Shown piece by piece: positions 10,448 through 18,594 of a stretch of DNA of 38,123 nt (positions are counted from its first letter, which is position 1; each line of letters begins with the position of its first letter). This stretch comes from Hyphomicrobiales bacterium. Lineage in GTDB: Bacteria > Pseudomonadota > Alphaproteobacteria > Rhizobiales > JAJFHB01. Below the pieces are notes generated by a model, which made no database searches, was not told the DNA's origin, and saw only the letters and a program-made list of their open reading frames with translations. The stretch spans positions 1-38,123 of the forward strand of contig JAJFHE010000071.1 in NCBI GenBank assembly GCA_021775755.1. Direction: 5' to 3'. A program made the position numbers and the translations under genes.

Positions 10448-12403
10448 TCACTCGTCTCCAGCCGCAAACCCTTGCGCCACGAAGCGCGAAAGCCGGCCCG
10501 CAAAGGCTGCCGGATCGCGCACGGCTTCGCCTTCAAGCACATAGGCCTGATCGAGCAGGAGATGCGCGGCATCTTCGAGTTCGGGGCTGGTTCCGGAAGA
10601 TTTTGCCGAACGTGCGAGTGCCTTGATCGTTGCGTGGCGGGGATTGAGTTCCAGCACTGGCGCCTGACGCTCGACGGCGTCGGGCTTGTGGGCGGCGAGG
10701 AGTTTCTCAAGATTGCGGTCAAGCCCGCCGCTTTCGGCGACGATACACACCGCACTGTCGGTCAGGCGGTCGGATTTGCGCACATCTGACACCGCATCAC
10801 CGAGTGCCTGCTTGACAACCGCCAGCAATGCGCCGAACTCGCCGGCATCGGCTGCTTCTTCGGTTTCGCCATCGTCTGAGCCTGCGATGGTTTCAAGTTC
10901 GGCTGCACCTTGCGTCACCGACTTGAACGGCTTGCCGTCAAAGCCCAGCACGTTCGTGATCCAGAAATTGTCGACGGGGTCGGTGAGCATAAGAACCTCT
11001 ACGCCCTTGGCGCGGAAGCCCTCAAGCTGCGGGCTCGCAACCGCCTTTGCGCGGGTTTCGCCGGTCACGTAAAAGATCGCTGTCTGGCTTTCCTTCATGT
11101 CGGCGACATAGTCGGCGAGGCTGCGCAGGTCGTCGCCTGAAGCGGTCGTCTTGAAGCGGGCAAGAGCGAGCAGCTGATCGCGCCGCTCAAAGTCTTCGTA
11201 AAGGCCTTCCTTGATGACGCCGCCGAAGGCGTCCCAGATCTTCGCAAAGCCCTCTGCATCCTTCTTCGATGCGGTCTCAAGCTCGCTCAGGATACGGTTT
11301 GTAACGGCCTTCTTGATGGCGGCAACGATCGGGTTGTTCTGCAGCATCTCGCGGGAGATGTTGAGCGGCATGTCCTCTGAATCGATGACACCGCGCACGA
11401 AACGCAGATAGCCGGGCAGAATGTCCGCATCGTCGGTAATGAACACCCGTTTGACATAAAGCTTGAGCCGGCCCTTGCGGTCCGGGTCGAAAAGATCGAA
11501 CGGCCGCTGCGACGGCACGAACACGAGCACCGTGTATTCGTGCCGGCCTTCGGCGCGGTAATGCAGGGTGATTGCGGGGTCGTCGAACAGGCCGCCGACA
11601 TGGGAATAGAATTCCTTGTACTGGGCCTCGTCGATGTCAGACCTGGAGCGCGTCCAAAGAGCGTTTGCCGTATTGATGACCTGCGGGCCGTCCTCGTCAC
11701 CGTCCTCTTCGTCGCCACCGGCCGCCGGTGCGCCGGCCATTTCAATGGGGAAGCTGATGTGATCGGAATAGGTTCGCACGATGGATTGCAGACGCTGCGC
11801 GGCGAGAAATTCTTCCGAGTTTTCCCCGATGTGCAGGGTGATCGTCGTGCCGCGGGCGGGGGCGTCCGCATCGGGCTCCACGGTGAAGCTGCCGCCGCCA
11901 TCGGACGACCACTTCCAGCCATCCGCCTCGCCGGCGCGGCGGCTTGCCACCTCAACGCTGTCCGACACCATGAAGGCTGAATAGAAGCCCACGCCGAACT
12001 GGCCGATCTGCTGCACGTCGGAGTTCTTGTCCTCCAGCTGCTGCATGAACGCTTCGGTGCCGGAACGCGCAATGGTGCCGAGGTTCTCGACGAGTTCGTC
12101 ATGCGACATGCCAATGCCGTTGTCCGACACCGTGATGGTTTTGGCGTCGGCGTCCAGCGTAACGGCGATCTTCAGATCGGCGTCGTCGCCCAGATATTCC
12201 GGATTGGTGATGGCGGCGTAGCGCAGCTTGTCGCAGGCATCGGCGGCATTCGAAATCAGCTCGCGCAGGAAGACTTCCGTCTCCGAATAGACCGATTGCA
12301 CCATGAGGCGCAGAAGCTTGGAAACTTCCGCCTGAAACTCATAATCACGCGGTGCGTCGTTCGAATTCGCCTTGTCGGCGGTTTTTGTGCTTTTCGTCGC
12401 CAT
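10448..12403 (-). CDS. htpG: Molecular chaperone HtpG (Hsp90)
   Basis: HtpG is the bacterial Hsp90, an ATP-dependent dimeric cytoplasmic chaperone that remodels client proteins with DnaK. It has 651 residues, the usual size. The GHKL ATPase domain is intact: ELISNAADACDK near 48-59 with the metal-binding Asn, DNGIGM at 94-99, and GQFGVGFYSAF near 134-144. The middle and C-terminal domains follow. A short acidic insertion, GGDEEDGDEDG, lies near residue 230. The promoter region at 12449-12477 matches heat-shock sigma-32 consensus, placing the start about 37 nt upstream of the ATG. This fits the known heat induction of htpG. Confidence 0.98.
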   Translation of the reverse strand: MATKSTKTADKANSNDAPRDYEFQAEVSKLLRLMVQSVYSETEVFLRELISNAADACDKLRYAAITNPEYLGDDADLKIAVTLDADAKTITVSDNGIGMSHDELVENLGTIARSGTEAFMQQLEDKNSDVQQIGQFGVGFYSAFMVSDSVEVASRRAGEADGWKWSSDGGGSFTVEPDADAPARGTTITLHIGENSEEFLAAQRLQSIVRTYSDHISFPIEMAGAPAAGGDEEDGDEDGPQVINTANALWTRSRSDIDEAQYKEFYSHVGGLFDDPAITLHYRAEGRHEYTVLVFVPSQRPFDLFDPDRKGRLKLYVKRVFITDDADILPGYLRFVRGVIDSEDMPLNISREMLQNNPIVAAIKKAVTNRILSELETASKKDAEGFAKIWDAFGGVIKEGLYEDFERRDQLLALARFKTTASGDDLRSLADYVADMKESQTAIFYVTGETRAKAVASPQLEGFRAKGVEVLMLTDPVDNFWITNVLGFDGKPFKSVTQGAAELETIAGSDDGETEEAADAGEFGALLAVVKQALGDAVSDVRKSDRLTDSAVCIVAESGGLDRNLEKLLAAHKPDAVERQAPVLELNPRHATIKALARSAKSSGTSPELEDAAHLLLDQAYVLEGEAVRDPAAFAGRLSRFVAQGFAAGDE

Positions 12404-12448
12404 GTCTGCCCCGAAATTTCTGTTTGATGCAGCAAAATTCCGGGCCAG

Positions 12449-12477
12449 ATATGTTCCAGAAACGCTCCGGTTTCAAG
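12449..12477 (-). promoter_or_regulatory. Candidate sigma-32 (RpoH) promoter of htpG
   Basis: On the minus strand CTTGAAA (12477-12471) is a perfect sigma-32 -35 element. It is followed after exactly 14 nt by GAACATAT (12456-12449), which matches the CAT-T core of the CCCCATNT -10 element. It sits 46 bp upstream of the htpG ATG. The -35 element overlaps the stop of the small ORF upstream by a few bases. Confidence 0.7.
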
Positions 12478-12652
12478 TGCGCGCTGGAGCTCGGGGCAGT
12501 TTTTCTTTATCGCCGTCGCGGCGTTCTGCGGGTTTCAGGTTCTGATTGGCGGGAACCGGCCGTTCTTTGGTCCCTGAATTGAGCAGATCGATCACCAGGC
12601 GGCGATAGTCGAGATCCCAAACACAACGCTCGATATCGATCTTGTCGTTCAC
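12473..12652 (-). CDS. Small hypothetical protein, about 59 residues
   Basis: I do not know a function. A GTG at 12652 is preceded by AAAGGA with a 7-nt spacing, a good ribosome binding site, and opens VNDKIDIERCVWDLDYRRL. The patterned charged/aromatic N-terminal half (ERCVWDLDYRRLVIDLLN) looks like a real small domain. The C-terminal half is Pro/Lys/Arg-rich and probably disordered. The gene lies just upstream of htpG on the same strand, and the htpG promoter overlaps its stop. An upstream in-frame ATG at 12736 is possible but would begin in a cysteine-containing segment without a clear ribosome binding site. Confidence 0.45.
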   Translation of the reverse strand: MNDKIDIERCVWDLDYRRLVIDLLNSGTKERPVPANQNLKPAERRDGDKEKLPRAPART

Positions 12653-12751
12653 CTTTTCATCCTTTGATCGCGTATGCGGCGGGCGAGTACCGCCCGCCTT
12701 GCCGCACTGGCGGCAATGAACTCGATTACGCAACACACTGAAGAAAAAGGT

Positions 12752-12828
12752 TGGCCCGGCTCAAGAATTCGAGGGCTCGGGGGGCTGGGGGGCTGAGAAT
12801 TTCCGAAACCTCTGTGCGAGCCGGGCCA
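12752..12828. repeat. Long stem-loop with a G-run array in the loop
   Basis: TGGCCCGGCTC at 12752-12762 and its exact reverse complement at 12818-12828 give an 11-bp perfect inverted repeat around 55 nt. The loop holds three G-runs (3, 6 and 6 G) at 12773-12792 with 2-3-nt linkers, which could form a G-quadruplex on the plus strand. Neither arm is coding in a recognisable gene. It could act as a terminator, a structured RNA or a repeat remnant. Confidence 0.55.
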
Positions 12829-12926
12829 TAGAGGCAACAGTGATAAATTGGCCATCGTTTTTGACGTGGCAAGGGCCAAACTGGGGCAGAATCATGGTCA
12901 TTTCCAAACAGATTGATGACGGTTAG

Positions 12927-13112
12927 ATGAAAACTCCTGCATCTCAGCGCGAGGTTCGGCTTGCATTGGCGCGTGCTGTGCATGAAGATGGGGAACTGTC
13001 GCGTGCATAACGCATCGTGGAGGTGCATCTTAAATTTCTTGAAAACGGGAGGAGCGATGAGCGAATCCGAACCGATATCATTAAGGCCAAGCGGCTTTTT
13101 GCGCTTGGTCGG
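12927..13112 (+). other. Possible interrupted mini-ORF overlapping the DUF2794 start
   Basis: From ATG 12927 there are 27 codons (MKTPASQREVRLALARAV then HEDGELSRA), then a TAA at 13008-13010. The same frame then stays open for 34 further codons (RIVEVHLKFLENGRSDERI onward) to a TAA at 13110-13112. Both parts look like amphipathic helical protein. However, the codons of the first part are less GC-rich at third positions than real genes nearby, and no good ribosome binding site is seen. It may be a decayed small gene, a short leader peptide, or chance. Confidence 0.22.
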
Positions 13113-13452
13113 TAACGAAAACCGGACCGTCAGGGCACCGGCGGTACCCAGCCAGATCGCATTTGATCGTGGCGAGCTGACACAAATCCTTTCGGTTTAT
13201 GGCCGCAAGGTCGCGGATGGCGAATGGCGTGACTACGCCATCGATGCCCGCAAGGAAAAGGCGGTGTTCTCCATATTCCGCCGAACCAGCGAATACCCTC
13301 TGTACAGAATTGAGAAACAGCCGCGCCTGAGCCGCAAACAGGGCGCCTACTCCGTAGTTGCCGCCTCGGGGATGATCGTCAAGCGCGGTCACGACCTGGC
13401 GCAGGTGCTGAAGGCGATCGACAAGCGGCGGCCGCGATTGGTCGTGGCGTAG
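13057..13452 (+). CDS. DUF2794 family protein
   Basis: This is a conserved alphaproteobacterial protein of unknown function, 131 residues from ATG 13057, which has GGGAGGAG directly upstream. The family core is recognisable in VPSQIAFDRGELTQILSVYGRKVADGEWRDYAIDARK (residues 32-68), the adjacent KEKAVFSIFRR, and the C-terminal repeat of basic residues. No signal peptide or membrane span is present, so it is cytoplasmic. The frame extends upstream to 12961, but that part lacks a ribosome binding site. A strong bidirectional terminator follows. Confidence 0.88.
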   Translation: MSESEPISLRPSGFLRLVGNENRTVRAPAVPSQIAFDRGELTQILSVYGRKVADGEWRDYAIDARKEKAVFSIFRRTSEYPLYRIEKQPRLSRKQGAYSVVAASGMIVKRGHDLAQVLKAIDKRRPRLVVA

Positions 13453-13488
13453 CGATCAGCCTCATGCGCCCGAATGTACACGCAACGA

Positions 13489-13523
13489 AAAACCCCCGGA
13501 CATCGGTCCGGGGGTTTTCTTTT
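13489..13523. terminator. Strong bidirectional intrinsic terminator
   Basis: AAAACCCCCGGAC (13489-13501), loop ATCG, and GTCCGGGGGTTTT (13506-13518) form a 13-bp stem with a 4-nt loop. A T-rich tail follows on the plus strand and A-rich sequence precedes it, so it works in both directions. It separates the convergent DUF2794 and BI-1 genes. Confidence 0.93.
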
Positions 13524-13548
13524 AGTGTAATTTCCAGGCTGTCAGCAG

Positions 13549-14301
13549 CTAGTCGCCGCTCATAATTCCCAGAATATTCAGGATGTGAATGAACATCGTG
13601 ACGAAGCTGCCATAGAGCATGAAAGCGCCGAATATGGCTTTCTGCCCCTGGACGGCCTGTCCGTCGCTCGAGACATAAAGCTGCTTGATCATCTGCGTCT
13701 CATAAGCAGTGATGCCGGCAAAGATGATTACCACCAGGCAGGAGATAATCAGGCTCATGCCGATGTCCTGGAAGAAGATCGCGTTGACCACAATGGCGAC
13801 CAGCAAGCCGATCGTTGCCATCATGAAAAACGTCGCGAAGCCGGACAGGTCACGTTTCGTGACATAGCCATAAAGGCTCGTGGCGCCAAACGTCACGGAT
13901 GTGATGAGCAAAGCTCGCACAATCAGTCCGCCGCCCGCGGCCGAGTTCAGGTAATAGGCGATCATCGGCGACATCAGTGCGCCCCACATCGCCGCATAGC
14001 CCCAGTAACACAGATGCGCCAGCACCGTGTTGCCGGAGAAAATCAGGCGCGGGGCCATGAAGCCAAGACCCAGAATGCCGACAAACAGCACCCATTTCAT
14101 CGGGCCGAGCGCAATCGCGGCCAGAAGTGGCGGATTGGCGGCAAGCGCCATCGCGATGACCGCCGTGAAGGCCACGCCAAGCGCCATGTAGTTATAGACC
14201 CGCAGCATATAGGAGCGCAGGCCCTCATCGATTTCGGCCCGCGTGCGGGTTTGCGTGGCCGCAGGGTGAGCCCGGGCAAACCCTCTGTTTTCGTCAACCA
14301 T
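13549..14301 (-). CDS. Bax inhibitor-1/YccA family membrane protein
   Basis: This 250-residue protein belongs to the BI-1 (TMBIM/YccA) family of seven-span membrane proteins. Bacterial members include BsYetJ, a pH-sensitive calcium leak protein, and E. coli YccA, a substrate and modulator of the FtsH protease. After a short charged N-terminus, seven hydrophobic segments run from about residue 37 to the C-terminus. The family's acidic residues are visible in the TAYETQMIK loop and at the C-terminal D250. The start at 14301 has GAAAGG eight bases upstream. A sigma-32-type promoter with perfect -10 lies about 45 bp upstream, suggesting heat or envelope-stress induction. Confidence 0.94.
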   Translation of the reverse strand: MVDENRGFARAHPAATQTRTRAEIDEGLRSYMLRVYNYMALGVAFTAVIAMALAANPPLLAAIALGPMKWVLFVGILGLGFMAPRLIFSGNTVLAHLCYWGYAAMWGALMSPMIAYYLNSAAGGGLIVRALLITSVTFGATSLYGYVTKRDLSGFATFFMMATIGLLVAIVVNAIFFQDIGMSLIISCLVVIIFAGITAYETQMIKQLYVSSDGQAVQGQKAIFGAFMLYGSFVTMFIHILNILGIMSGD

Positions 14302-14346
14302 CTAGAGTGCCTTTCTCGTTCAAGATAAGTGCTCGATTTGCCCGGA

Positions 14347-14375
14347 ATATGGGGAATTTGCGAAGCTTTTGCAAG
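14347..14375 (-). promoter_or_regulatory. Candidate sigma-32 (RpoH) promoter of the BI-1 gene
   Basis: On the minus strand CTTGCAA (14375-14369; one mismatch to CTTGAAA), a 14-nt spacer, and CCCCATAT (14354-14347; exact match to CCCCATNT) form a near-ideal sigma-32 promoter. The predicted start lies about 35-40 nt before the ATG. The spacer length is the same as in the htpG promoter. Confidence 0.72.
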
Positions 14376-14478
14376 TAGATTGGCGCGTGCGGTTAATAGT
14401 TTCCGACCTGTTGCGCCACAAACCATAAGCACCGTTCACGGCACAAACGTGTCGAAACAAACGACGGCTCTTCACTCC

Positions 14479-17028
14479 TCAGTTTGACCGCAACAGCCGG
14501 GCGGGCTTGGCGCCGAGCGTGCGCCAGCTGGTCAGAAGACCGAAAATGACGGTAATAACCGTTGCTGCACCAACCGTCGCCAAGGGTACGATTAGGCTGA
14601 ATTGCCAGGGCAGGTCCATGACGTATGTAATGACCGCGAAGGCGGCAATGGAGCCGGTCAGTACCGCAAACAGGGCGGTCACAATCCCGTAGCCCGCATA
14701 TTCAATCAGGTGCGCCGTCAAAATGGTGCGCCGGGTTGCTCCGAGAGATTTCAATACCGCCGCGTCGTAGAGCCGCGCGCGATAACCGCTGGCCAATGCG
14801 CCGGCCAGCACCACGACACTCATGACGAGGCTGATCAGGCTGACACCCCTGATGGCGTAGAGCAGCTTGCGCAGGAGATCGCCGATAGTGTCGAGGGCCT
14901 CCTTCATGCGGATTGCCGTGATATTGGGAAATCTTCCCGAAACTTCACGCAAAAGTGCCGTTTCGCGTTCGGCTTCCATGGTTATCGTGGCGAGATGAGT
15001 GTGCGGTGCGTTTTGCAGGGTGGCGGGGGTAAACACCATGACGAAATTGATGCCGAGTGATTCCCACTCGACCGCACGCAGGTTGGCGATGGTCGCTGTG
15101 AACGGGCGTCCGAGCACATTGACGGCGATTTCATCGCCGATGCCGACGCCCAGACCTTCGGCAATCTCGTCGACCATCGAGACCAGAGGCGCGCCGGTAT
15201 AGTCGTGTGGCCACCACTCGCCGGCGACAAGGCGCGAGCCTTCGGGCAGTTCGGCGGCATAAGTCAGACCGCGGTCGCCGCGCAGTACCCAGCGCACGTC
15301 TTCACGCGCGTTGATCTCTCCTGCCGCGCGCCCGGCCAGTTCGGTGAGCCGCCCTCGCAACATGGGTACGGTTTCGATTTCAGCGTTGTTGTCGCTTTCC
15401 GCCACGGTTGTGAGGAAATCGTCGAGCTGGTCGGGTTGAATATCGAGGAAGAAGAACGACGGCGCCCGGTCGGGCAAAGAGGTGCGCATTTCGCGTGACA
15501 GATTCGTGTCGATCATTGCCAGTGTCACGATCAGCGCCAGCCCCAGGCCAAGCGACAGGACAACGCTCGGTGCCGGTGTGCCGGGACGATGCATGTTGCG
15601 GAACGCGAGGCGCGTTTCGGGGCGTTTGCCGTTGGCAGTGCGGCGCATGAACGACATCAGTCCGCGTGACAGGCCCCACAGCAAGGCAAAGCTCGCCGCG
15701 GTTCCGGCGGCATAATAGACCGTGATCAGCCGGTTTTCGTACCACGCGAGCGCAAGGGCCACTATTGCCGCCAGACAAACGGCAATCGCCAGAAGGAAGC
15801 GCATGGCCGGCCGCCGACTCTGCGGCGCAACAATGTCTCGAAACAAGGTGGCGCCAGGGACATTGCGGGCGCGCCCGAGCGGCCACAAGGTAAACGCGAG
15901 CGTGACAAGAACGCCGAAGACGGCGGCAATGGCGAGGGGCGCTGGATGAAGGCCGGCCCGCACGGGAACAGGAACCAGATCCGACAAGATCGACATCCCG
16001 GCTGCCGGCAGTGCGGCGCCGGCCGCAAGTGCCGCCACGATCGCCAGCCCGGCAAGCATCAGAACCTGGCTCAGATATATGCGGAAGATCGCGGGGCCGG
16101 TGGCGCCGAGACATTTGAGCGTCGCGATGGTTGCGATACGGGTATCGAGATGGTTGCGCACGGCATTTGCAACCCCGACACCGCCGACAATGAGGGCGGT
16201 GAGACCGGCAAGCGTCATGAAGAATCCGAGCCGCTCGATAAACCGACTGGCATTCGGTGCCGCGTTCATGCGCGAGCGGATGCGCCAGCCTGATTCCGGC
16301 AGTTCGGCCTCGGTGCCATCAATAAAGGCCCGCAGCGCGTCGTCCGAGGATGCGGCATCGCCGAGGTCGACACGGTAGCGCCAGCGCACAAGGCTGCCCG
16401 GTTGCACGAGTTCCGTGGCGTCAAGCGCGGCGCGTGTCATCAGGACCCGCGGACCGACCATGAAGCCGCTGGTGAGGCGGTCCGGTTCGACCTCGATGGT
16501 TGTGCGTATCTCAGCGGTCAGAGACCCGAGCGAAATCCGGTCGCCGGGCTGCAGATCGAGGCGCGCCAGCAATGCCGGGTCAATGGCGACACCATGTATC
16601 CCGTCCTGTTCATTCAGCGCCTGTTCGAGAGCGACCGCACCGGCCAGTTTTACCTGGGCAACAAGCGGATAGGCGTCATCGACCGCCTTAATCTCCACCA
16701 GCGCCGGCGGGCGGCTGCTTTGCGCAGAGCTTGCCATGGCGCGCAGGGTTGCCACTTCGCTCATCCGTCCCGCCTCGGTGACGAATCTCCGTTCCTCTGG
16801 TGTCGCGCGGCGTTGGACGAGGCCGAACTCGACATCGCCGCCCAAAATCGTGCGGCCCTCGCGTGAGATACCGGCTTCAAGTGTGGCGGCGACTGACCCG
16901 AGCGCCGCAATGGTCATGACACCGAGTGCCAGGCAGGCGAGAAAGACCCGGAAACCGCCCAGCCCGCCGCGCAAATCGCGCCAGGCGAGTTTCAGGGCTG
17001 TCGTCCAGCTGATGGTCTGCGGGTTCAT
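14479..17028 (-). CDS. FtsX-like ABC transporter permease (YbbP family)
   Basis: This is an 849-residue inner-membrane permease of the large FtsX/MacB-like type, comparable to E. coli YbbP. The N-terminal span (about 25-48) is followed by a periplasmic MacB-like core domain. A first membrane block (about 265-480) contains the FtsX signature TRIATIATLKCLGATG. A second periplasmic domain and a C-terminal three-span block with AVLKSLGATRRTIL complete it. The two copies of the KxLGAT motif show the duplicated FtsX architecture. The start overlaps the ATPase gene by 4 bp. The substrate is unknown; the family is linked to export or extraction of lipids or lipoproteins, and the divergent esterase supports a lipid-related role. 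Confidence 0.92.
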   Translation of the reverse strand: MNPQTISWTTALKLAWRDLRGGLGGFRVFLACLALGVMTIAALGSVAATLEAGISREGRTILGGDVEFGLVQRRATPEERRFVTEAGRMSEVATLRAMASSAQSSRPPALVEIKAVDDAYPLVAQVKLAGAVALEQALNEQDGIHGVAIDPALLARLDLQPGDRISLGSLTAEIRTTIEVEPDRLTSGFMVGPRVLMTRAALDATELVQPGSLVRWRYRVDLGDAASSDDALRAFIDGTEAELPESGWRIRSRMNAAPNASRFIERLGFFMTLAGLTALIVGGVGVANAVRNHLDTRIATIATLKCLGATGPAIFRIYLSQVLMLAGLAIVAALAAGAALPAAGMSILSDLVPVPVRAGLHPAPLAIAAVFGVLVTLAFTLWPLGRARNVPGATLFRDIVAPQSRRPAMRFLLAIAVCLAAIVALALAWYENRLITVYYAAGTAASFALLWGLSRGLMSFMRRTANGKRPETRLAFRNMHRPGTPAPSVVLSLGLGLALIVTLAMIDTNLSREMRTSLPDRAPSFFFLDIQPDQLDDFLTTVAESDNNAEIETVPMLRGRLTELAGRAAGEINAREDVRWVLRGDRGLTYAAELPEGSRLVAGEWWPHDYTGAPLVSMVDEIAEGLGVGIGDEIAVNVLGRPFTATIANLRAVEWESLGINFVMVFTPATLQNAPHTHLATITMEAERETALLREVSGRFPNITAIRMKEALDTIGDLLRKLLYAIRGVSLISLVMSVVVLAGALASGYRARLYDAAVLKSLGATRRTILTAHLIEYAGYGIVTALFAVLTGSIAAFAVITYVMDLPWQFSLIVPLATVGAATVITVIFGLLTSWRTLGAKPARLLRSN

Positions 17029-17738
17029 GAGGCGGTGGCAATGGCGGCGGACGGTTGTCCGCTGGCAATCGATGCAATGCGGCCATCGGCCAGATGCGCG
17101 ACGCGGCTGCAGCGGCCGGCAAGATCCCGGTCATGTGTAACAAGGACCAGCGTCATGCCGCGCGCCGCGTGCAGCGAAAACAGAAGATCGACGATCTTCG
17201 TTCCCGTTTCCTGATCGAGATTGCCGGTTGGTTCATCGGCCAGCACCAGCCGGGCGCCGGTGACGAGTGCGCGGGCGATCGCGACGCGTTGCTGTTCGCC
17301 GCCGGATAGCTGACCTGGATAATGGTCAAGCCGATGCGACAGGCCGACCTGATCGAGTTCGAGCGCGGCTTTTTCCTGCGCGTCCCGGGCACCGGCGAGT
17401 TCGAGAGGAAGCGCGACATTTTCAAGTGCCGTCATGGTTGGAATGAGATGAAACGACTGGAAGACGATGCCGATGGCATCGCCGCGAAACCGCGCCAGCG
17501 CGTCTTCATTGAGGTCCTTCAAGGCGGTTCCATCGACCTCCACCGTGCCTGCCGTTACCGCTTCAAGTCCTGCCATGACCATGAGAAGGGTGGACTTTCC
17601 CGAACCGCTGGGGCCGACAAGCCCGAGGGTTTCGCCCGCCGGCACGTCGAGATCGATGCCGCGCAGAATCTCCACCGGCCCCGCATTGGAGTGCAGGGTA
17701 AGCGCGACGCCGCGCAAGCTGACGAGAGGGTCTTTCAA
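17025..17738 (-). CDS. ABC transporter ATP-binding protein (YbbA/LolD-like)
   Basis: This 237-residue ATPase powers the adjacent FtsX-like permease. The P-loop GPSGSGKST is at residues 42-50, then the signature LSGGEQQRVAIARAL, Walker B LVLADEPTGNLD, and the switch histidine in LVTHDRDLA. The GNLD ending of the Walker B region is typical of the MacB/LolD/FtsE class. It is the first gene of a two-gene operon and is divergent from the esterase gene at 17841, the same arrangement as E. coli ybbA-ybbP next to tesA. Confidence 0.95.
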   Translation of the reverse strand: MKDPLVSLRGVALTLHSNAGPVEILRGIDLDVPAGETLGLVGPSGSGKSTLLMVMAGLEAVTAGTVEVDGTALKDLNEDALARFRGDAIGIVFQSFHLIPTMTALENVALPLELAGARDAQEKAALELDQVGLSHRLDHYPGQLSGGEQQRVAIARALVTGARLVLADEPTGNLDQETGTKIVDLLFSLHAARGMTLVLVTHDRDLAGRCSRVAHLADGRIASIASGQPSAAIATAS

Positions 17739-17840
17739 GTGAGGCTCCGGAGTTCCTGGCGCTTGCGGCGAGGTATGAATTGCGCCGATATCTTACTATA
17801 TGTGCCGGATATGGCCGATAGCATATGGAATTCAAGCGGT

Positions 17841-18509
17841 ATGAGACCTGACCCAAAGCTTTTGCTGGTGATGATGATGAGCCTGTTTGTGGCGCTCGGC
17901 ACCGGCGCTAAGCCTGTATTTGCGTCGAACGAGGCTACATTTCGCATTGTCGCGCTCGGCGACAGTCTGACGGCGGGGTACGGGCTCGCTGCCGACGATG
18001 CCTTTCCAACACAGCTGCAGCGATCCCTTGAAGCGTGCGGGCTGGAGGTCGATGTTGTCAATGCCGGCGTTTCCGGCGACACGTCAAGCGGCGGTCTCGC
18101 ACGGCTCGACTGGGCCGTGGGCGCGGATGCGGACGCGGTGATTGTCGAGCTGGGCGCCAACGATGCCCTGCGCGGCGTTGCGCCGGACGTCACTGAGGCT
18201 GCCTTGATCGAAATTGTCGAGCAACTGCAGGCACGCGATCTGCCGGTGCTGCTCTCCGGCATGCGGGCGCCCCCCAATCTCGGACGCGACTATGAAAGCC
18301 ACTTTAACTCGATCTATCCCCGGCTTGCCGAAAGCCGCGAGGTTCTGTTCCACCCGTTTTTTCTGGACGGTGTTGCCGCGCGGGCGGATCTCAATCAGCC
18401 GGACGGCATGCACCCCAATGCGCAAGGCGTGAGCGTCATCGTGCAGGGCATCCTGCCGAAAGTGCTTGAGCTGATTGGAGCCGTCTGCCCCGGAGCCGGG
18501 GTAAACTGA
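17841..18509 (+). CDS. tesA: Periplasmic SGNH esterase (TesA-like acyl-CoA thioesterase I/arylesterase)
   Basis: This secreted GDSL/SGNH hydrolase cleaves acyl or aryl esters and, in TesA, also acyl-CoA thioesters and lysophospholipids. From ATG 17841 the product has 222 residues with a signal peptide (MRPDPKLLLVMMMSLFVALG). Catalytic Ser42 is in GDSLTAGYG. Block II is GVSGDTSSGG at 76-85, block III is GAND at 105-108, and block V is D188-x2-H191 in DGMHPN. In-frame ATGs at 17775 and 17811 would add residues ahead of the signal peptide and lack ribosome binding sites. It is divergent from the YbbAP-like exporter. Confidence 0.92.
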   Translation: MRPDPKLLLVMMMSLFVALGTGAKPVFASNEATFRIVALGDSLTAGYGLAADDAFPTQLQRSLEACGLEVDVVNAGVSGDTSSGGLARLDWAVGADADAVIVELGANDALRGVAPDVTEAALIEIVEQLQARDLPVLLSGMRAPPNLGRDYESHFNSIYPRLAESREVLFHPFFLDGVAARADLNQPDGMHPNAQGVSVIVQGILPKVLELIGAVCPGAGVN

Positions 18510-18594
18510 AGCGTCGCCCTTGCCGGCGTTCGGGGTGTTGCGATAAGAAAATTCCACAAGGGTTCCTCTCCTCACGCGCCGGAATGCGAGTTAC

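Noticed and set aside
12404-13056. Possible tRNA or small RNA gene in the htpG-DUF2794 gap
   Set aside because: No cloverleaf or known RNA motif could be traced; only the stem-loop at 12752-12828 stands out.
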